DNA of 26,851 bases from Paraglomus occultum. Lineage: Eukaryota; Glomeromycota; Glomeromycetes; Paraglomerales; Paraglomeraceae. Every line of letters begins with the position of its first letter. Positions within the stretch are counted from its first letter, which is position 1. The position numbers and the translations under genes were made by a program. The notes under the pieces were generated by a model. The model made no database searches. It was given only the letters and a program-made list of their open reading frames with translations, and was not told the origin of the DNA. This document shows, piece after piece, positions 20,745 through 26,851 of this stretch. The DNA lies in contig CAJVPJ010000372.1 in assembly GCA_910592205.1 (NCBI GenBank), forward strand, positions 1 through 26,851. The letters are read 5' to 3'.

Positions 20745-23700
20745 CTATTCTGCAGTAATTTCTGGTTGAATCGTTTCTGACATCTTTGGAACCGGAGGTG
20801 CTTCTTGTTTGAGTCTATTGAGTATATCTTCAGCCTTCAGTACAACTGACATACTACGCTCGACACGTTCCCGGCCAGCTCTTTGCCTTCTGTTTCTCGT
20901 GCCAAGATCTTTGCCATTCTTTAGAGATTCCAATATATTATCAACAAGGTGTTGTTCTGCCTCACTGTCATCGGTACCTGCCTCTTGTTTCTTGTTTTCG
21001 TCTTTCTTCTTAGATATCTCCTGCAGTAATAAAACGTCGCAATTTTAGTAAACCAATCGACTTTATCATAATATGAAACAATAGGCTTGTAGCGTATAGC
21101 GAACATACCGATTCCCTCTTCTTCCTCTTAGAGTCAAGTTCCTTTTGTTTCTTGAGATCCACTCTTGCTTTCTCAAATGAGGCAGTAAAGGTTTTGAATA
21201 TGCTAAAGAACTCGTCCGGCTTGGTCGAGTTTGGGTCTTCGCCAAAGAACGCAACAATGGCCTTGAATTCAACTTCCATAGATGTATACGCCAGTTTGAG
21301 CTTCTCAAATTTAACACGTGACTTATCAACGAAGTCATTCATAACCATCGGGAATCTGTCATTTGGTTCAAGCTCGACGTCGGAGTTAAAATGTTTCTCA
21401 AGCTCCATTGAAAGATCGTTTAATTTAATGCCCATAGTACGGTACTCGGTTGATAATTCTTGTAACGAGACTGAAACGTGGAGAATAAAAAAGTTATAAT
21501 ACTCGAATAAGACTGTAATGTTAGACCCCACAACTTGAAATACCTCGACAAGCAGGCCCACAGTCTTTGAGTTCATCGGTAAATGTAGAAACCTCTGGTA
21601 ATCGTTCTTCAACAATACTTGTTAAGAAATGGAGTAAAGTCGTTGATGAACTGGTAGATGCCTTAGTGTCTACGAGCTATAATTTACAAAGTATGAATGT
21701 TAGAATACGACCTATGTTCTACCAGTTGAACACATTACTTGACCGACCTTGTTTATGCTTGCAATCTTAAAACCGAACGCGCCACCCTTCATGCTGCTTC
21801 CATTCATATAGTTGCCAAGAAGTAAAATGAGCTAAAGAGTGGCAAATAAAACGTATTAAATTTAAATACTTGAATAGGCGTATGTGCAATGTAGACTACT
21901 GTTCAACTCACGTCAAGCAATTCCCTAAACCGCGTCGCCTTTTTAAGAGCTTTGGAAGCTTCCCAAATGGCAGTAACACCCTGAGAAATTTTAAGTCAAA
22001 ATAATTTGGTTTAAACCGATAATTTGATGAAAGTGAGCTTAACAAAAGTCATTTCATACCTGCTCAAGATCCACAAATCTTTCATCAAACGTACGATAGA
22101 AATACATAAACTTAAGGCGTGGCTCATATCGATGAATTTTCATAGTCTGCAATAAAGCCTCTTGTTACACAGACAAGACACAAGGAAATAAACAAATCAT
22201 GTATGGTTTTAACTGATTACTAAACTATACCTCAACGAAGAACCTATCGGCTCTGGCCAAGTTTTCGAGATCTTCCGTACCATCCTTATACACTGCCAGT
22301 TTTCCTCGCTAATTGTCAATTATCTTTAATATACGATCTGATTTGCAGCAAACACTTGCACACTTCCAACAAACCTCATCTGCGGTAGGAATATACTGCA
22401 TAAACTGTCCCAGAAGATTTTCAGTGCAAAACAGTTCGTCCATTTCAATAATTTTGTTATGTATTTCTTCAAATGACATATTCTTGTACCGGCCGAGAAT
22501 GACATCTGTTAATGAGCTAATTGTTGAGTATTTTACATCCACAAACTTACGTCATACAACAACAAAGCAATGACTTACTGATATTATATGCACGTCTGGA
22601 ATCTAGCACACTAATTTCTTGCTTCTTTTCGGCTTTTTTCTCTGTAAACGGTAAACTATTTTATACACGAACGTACTCACACGAACAGAAGACAACATTT
22701 GAGTGAACTATTGTCAAGCACTTACTCCTCAACGCAATCTCTCTAGCGGCGAATAATTCTTCAATCGTCATAAACACACCATCTTGACCACCAAGCAGCA
22801 TTAAGAGTTGTTCATCTTCGTACATACGCTTGCTCCAAATAGTATTGTTAATTGATAATTGGTTTATCTTCTCCCACTGCAATTGTTTTAATTTCTTCTT
22901 TGCAGAAATAGGAAGGTCATTTCGACGATTTACAACAACTGGATTTAATGAATCAATAGGAAACGTTAGATCAAGCACTCGTTCTGTAAGCACAATAATG
23001 CAACTGAAATATCACGAACCATTAGAGCCACGGAAAGGCGTGGCACTGGATGGTGGTGGTGGCGGTGCAGGAGCTCCACCTTTAGCAGGGGGTGGAGGCG
23101 GTGGCGGGGGTGCAGGAGCCCCACCTTTTCCAGGTGGCGGTGGCGGGGGAGGAGGAGGAGGAACTCCACCTTTCACAGGTGGAGGCGGGGGAGGAGGAGG
23201 CGGGGGCGCTCCACCTTTTACAGGCGGCGGAGGAGGTGGTGGAGGGGGCGGAGGTGGAGCTCCACTCGATTGACCCTGAGTACTTCCCTGACTGGGTTTA
23301 TCAGTAGCGCCTTTCACAGGTGGAGGCGGCGGCGGCGGCGGCGGCGGCGGTGGTGGTGATAACGGAATGTTGGATTCGGTTGTTGATGACTGAAGAGCAG
23401 ATCCAGTGTCTGAAACGTCATTTATTGGCAAGGTATCTGTAACAATGGGTGAGGTTGGTCCAGAATCAGTTTTCGTAGATGATGGTTTATTATGGTCCAC
23501 CGAAGACTTTCTCGAAGGAGATTCTGTGGCCGAACCAGCTGGGACACTATCATGGTCGTCAGCGCCATCCACCGAATCGTGACGGCGTTGCTGAATTGCA
23601 GTTAATAGACCACTTGGAAATTGTGGCGGACCTTGGTCGGGCAATCTGAAGCCACCGGGTGATGGACGTGCATCGCTTAGAGGTTGAGGAATTGAATATT

Positions 23701-26700
23701 GTGGATCGACCTGCTGGCTTGGCAGTCCATTTGAAAAGTTAACAGATGCTATGCTAGGCGACCCAGAAATATAGCCAGTGTCGGTTGTTGATGTGCTTAA
23801 TCTGTAGTCATGATGATTGGGCATCTAATCGTCATGAAAACAAAAAAAAAACTGTCAGTATCTCAAGTCTACTAAACCGACAAGAACACGAATAACTAAT
23901 ATTACATACTCTAAAATCTCCAACCCATGCTGGTGTCCAGACTTTACGTCCTTCCAATCTGGCCTCTGTCTTTGCAATTTGTTGCATTCTCTCCAATCTT
24001 TGAATAATTTCTTGTTTATCAAGAGCGGAAGGATCATCCGAAGTGGCCTTTTGATATGATTCTTTCAAAGTATTCTCAAGCTCACGTAGCTGCATATCTT
24101 GCTCGCGCAATTTCTCATTGTAACTTGCCTCCATATCAGCAAGTGTATTTTGCAGTAGATCAACAGTATTTCGCGACATAACGAGCAACTGCTCCAGTGA
24201 ATTGACTTTCGCCTTCAACTCACCAACCATTCCATCTATTATTAGCGAAACACAGTTAAATATGCATGTCATATCACGTCATGTCAATCATACGAAAAGT
24301 TGTTTTCTCTTACCTGCACCCCTTGAAAGTTCCATTTGTAAATCATGCTTATCCTTTAGAGCTTTCTCAGCAACTGATTTCGCATCTTTTGCCTCTTCTA
24401 GAGCGGCTTCCAATCTTTCTTGATCCGCTAGCTTGCCGAGCACTTGTGAGACTGTTACGCCTATTGTCTGACTCAAATCTTGCCCTCCACCCCTTCTGTC
24501 GAGAACAACCTGCGAAATCAGTGAGTCTATGAGCTGAAAATATCGCGTCCTTGTCTCTCCATCTTCTCTAATTAACAACATATGCTGCATGGCTGACAAG
24601 AAGAAGTCGTACGCTTTTGTTCCCTTGACAGATTCAACGATACAATTGAATATATCGTGGGGGTTAGTAATAGTGAGTTAAGGAGATAATATAAAATAGC
24701 AAATATAATGTTGTAAAACACAGCAAATTGTAAGTAAGGATATGTCATGTCCTGCAGTATCTGGTTATTGTAATAATACAACACTTCGTCATAATCCTGT
24801 TCACTTTCATCTTCAAACTTTTTTATTTGTATGTTTATAAGCTCATAATTGAATGGTCTCATTTTCTAATAATAGTATTAATTTCCATTAATATCAGCTT
24901 ATGCAAATCGAACTTCAAAAACTTGGATACATTCGAGTTGCCTCTCCCTTGGGACTTACTTCGATTATGCGACTCAATCCGCACGCATGAAGTTGATTGC
25001 GTAGGTCAACGCGAAGCTCTACATCATCACAAACACCGATTATTGCGTTCACCAAAATCATAGATGCAACCTAACAATGAAAACCGCAAGAATTAATGGT
25101 TGATAGCAAAATTTACGCTGCCTCTTTAATTTCATTAAACGTACCGCATATTCCATCAATGTATTGTCGAAACCAACGCCTCCTTTTCTGAATTCATCGC
25201 TAGCATTAACCAAGCTGCCCATTCGACCTCTTCCATCAATTGCATTCTCCCACATTCTAACCCAAACATCAAATCTGCCTTGTTCGGCTTGGAACTTTGC
25301 TAGTTGATCGAATCCCTGAAGTACAAGTGGATGCCCTCTGACTTTATCATAATGACATAAAACCGAAAGTATTTCTGCAACTAATTTTCGTGTTGTTATT
25401 TGAGGAGAAGCAATTGAGAAAGTAAGCGAGTGTACACAGATCGGATTTTTTAGTGTTTCCTCGGCGCCATACTGTTGACAAAGGTATTATCGTCATAGTG
25501 AGTTATAAAAAAGAGGATCAAAATAAATATCGACTGATTCTGGATAAACATATAAGCGTTACTTACTTTATTGTTGAGTAGTGATTTGAAACATTTGACA
25601 ATTTCATATTCCATCTGCAGATCGCCCTCTCGCCTAACAAAAAACGGGAATTAACTGTTATTATTTATCCTTCTTTTTAACAAAATTAGGTAAGCGAAGT
25701 ATTTTAAAAAACTCACTTTACGGGTTTTCGCGTAATTGTGCTGAGTAAGTTCGCCAGTACTTCGGTTCCCTTTGAGTCAATAAATAATCTCACCCATCTA
25801 CGCAACCAAATAATAAAAATAATATTCAGGAATGGTTAAAAGATGAATTATTCATAAATAACATTTTGACAGATATTTGATATTAAACATCCGTACGAAA
25901 TCTCGCATAATAACTGATATAGGAATAACACAGCTACCCATTCTACTTACGTAAGCGGAGCCGTCCTTAGTGAGACACTGAGCGAGTTCAACATTTTGAC
26001 AGTAGCTGCATTCTCCATTATCTTTCTGATATAGTATTCAGGGGCCTTTTTATCTTGATGGTGGCCAATATGTGTTGGTTTTTGCAATAAATCTTGCTTA
26101 ACTAAAACCCACTTCTTATCCGTAGGCATTGCTAACATCTGTCTCCGTTGGGCCTCGGACAAGTTCTTCAAATCTCGATTATTCTATAATAATAAGACAG
26201 AACATTATAGCTAATAACATATCACAACTAATTTTGTCTCTATAAGATATAAGCATACCATTAAATCCACAAACATGCGCTCAATCTCAGCATCAGAGGG
26301 CGTGGGGATCGAATCCAGTTTTTGAAAACTACGGTGCTTCGGATGACCCATATCTTTGCTTTGATGACCATTGCTATTCCATGAATGTATATCGCTCCCA
26401 GAAAATGTGCCAGACGATCTTATTGAATCGGACGGCGAATGTTTCGAACTGACATCAGGAAATGGATATGACCCTCCATCATTATACGTATTGTACTCTA
26501 CGGAACCTCGTCTCATATTGTCGTTGCCATAATAATGCTGCTGCGTTCCGGGTGACTGTGGTTGTTGAAATGGTTGTTGAAATTGTTGTTGTGGCTGCTG
26601 CGAATACGGATAATACGTAGGCTGCTGTTGAGCAATAGGCGGTGATTGATATGGTTGAGGTTGCGGAAAGGAGGGTACACCTTGATATGGCTGTGAGTTT

Positions 26701-26851
26701 TGCCGTGAAGGTGGAGGAGAATTCGAATGTGTTGGTTGTGTGTATTGGGAGTACCCTGGGTAGACATTACTGGACACTAAGTGAGAGGTATAACCTGGTG
26801 ACTGCACCGCCGGCGGTTTTACGCTTGAGTATGGAACGGGAGGGTTGACGT
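20745..26851 (-). CDS. Diaphanous-class formin, 20 exons, N-terminus cut by window edge
   Basis: Exons: 26851-26259, 26183-25951, 25797-25717, 25633-25567, 25471-25145, 25070-24960, 24865-24744, 24666-24314, 24235-23910, 23824-23020, 22983-22726, 22641-22579, 22505-22375, 22308-22231, 22146-22060, 21980-21912, 21831-21748, 21676-21544, 21470-21109, 21020-20745; 1518 residues are visible. Order: Q/P/S-rich N-terminus; Rho-GTPase-binding GBD from ~184 (PSDAEIERMFVDLM); FH3 to ~620 (LRTAPLTWVRLFIDSKG, VRGHPLVLQGFDQL, LRVDLRNQLHACGL); coiled coil ~590-720; FH1 ~890-990 with proline runs; FH2 ~1020-1420 (KLKQLQWEKI, GRYKNMSFEEI, LLLGNYMNG, GGAFGFKIASI, TTLLHFLTSIVEE); and DAD-like VDNILESLKNGK. 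Such formins nucleate and elongate actin cables at hyphal tips and septa. GBD plus DAD implies Rho-controlled autoinhibition. The frame is open to the edge, so the start codon lies outside. Intron 7 is AT-AC. Confidence 0.95.
23033..23360 (-). repeat. FH1 polyproline repeat array
   Basis: About six polyproline runs of 5 to 14 residues are separated by VKGG, GKGG or AKGG spacers, with one longer spacer (VKGATDKPSQGSTQG). They lie inside exon 10 of the formin. Such runs bind profilin-actin and feed the FH2 domain. On the plus strand the array gives spurious glycine-rich frames. The regular spacer suggests expansion by unit duplication, and the length may vary between strains. Confidence 0.85.
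24667..24743 (-). other. U12-type AT-AC intron in the formin gene
   Basis: On the minus strand the intron begins ATATCCTTA, matching the minor-class donor consensus ATATCCTT. It contains TCTCCTTAAC at 24686-24677, matching the U12 branch consensus TTCCTTAAC at eight of nine positions, and ends in AC, 11 nt past the branch adenosine. It is 77 nt long. Joining the exons gives a phase-correct DMTNPHDIFNCIVESVKG across the FH3 region. No AG acceptor exists between the upstream stop codon and the conserved coding sequence, so a GT-AG intron cannot explain it without losing conserved residues. Confidence 0.85.

Noticed and set aside
22830-23307. Glycine-rich and glutamate-rich plus-strand frames opposite FH1
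   Set aside because: They are the antisense readings of the polyproline array in formin exon 10, which has splice, phase and family support on the minus strand.
24624-24666. Conventional GT-AG acceptor (AG at 24625-24624) for formin intron 7
   Set aside because: It keeps frame but deletes the conserved NPHDIFNCIVESVK segment, and it ignores a consensus U12 donor and branch site that join in phase. A weaker fit than AT-AC splicing.
1-26851. Prokaryotic features such as operons, Shine-Dalgarno sites or CRISPR arrays
   Set aside because: Spliced genes, eukaryotic protein families and a Pol III tRNA unit show a nuclear eukaryotic locus, and no regularly spaced repeat array is present.

Overview
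This is a eukaryotic window, almost certainly from an early-diverging filamentous fungus. It is AT-rich, its genes are dense in short GT-AG introns (up to 19 in one gene), and it encodes a MATA-type HMG-box protein, a MATH-BTB-BACK protein, a severin/gelsolin-type actin-severing protein and a diaphanous-class formin. That mix, with long AT-rich spacers and a pogo/Tigger-like repeat remnant, fits Mucoromycota, most likely an arbuscular mycorrhizal fungus (Glomeromycotina). The species assignment is inference.

Layout: 83-1703 (+) holds an eight-exon TBC/Rab-GAP-like gene. A 5.3 kb gene-poor AT-rich spacer follows. On the minus strand come a two-exon MATA_HMG gene (8220-6972) and, upstream of it, an eight-exon MATH-BTB-BACK gene (11232-8899). 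A tRNA-Ala(UGC) gene sits at 11386-11315 (-), directly in front of the latter. 11.4-13.1 kb is non-coding apart from a small hairpin-forming transposon remnant, then a 66-residue orphan ORF (13105-13305, +). A single-exon mitochondrial-type PPR gene (13480-14709, +) converges on an eleven-exon severin-like gene (16996-14964, -). A TLC-domain membrane protein with a KKxx ER-retrieval tail lies at 19606-18275 (-). The last 6 kb is a twenty-exon formin (26851-20745, -) that lacks only its N-terminus, cut by the window edge.

Exon structures were built by hand: each junction was chosen so that splice sites, reading phase and family motifs agree. All cumulative lengths divide cleanly into codons. 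Two genes in the last 12 kb act on actin: the formin nucleates and elongates filaments, and the severin-like protein cuts and caps them. The TBC and TLC proteins point to membrane traffic and ER lipid biology. There is no operon logic, and shared function among neighbours should not be assumed.

The most striking signal is an AT-AC intron in the formin gene (24743-24667). It has a textbook U12 donor (ATATCCTT), a near-perfect U12 branch site (CTCCTTAAC) and the expected short distance to the AC acceptor. This implies that the organism has a minor spliceosome, which most fungi have lost. Other items are a 10-nt micro-exon inside the MATH domain, a TBC domain whose glutamine finger is replaced by proline, and a palindrome nested in an inverted repeat just upstream of the TBC start.
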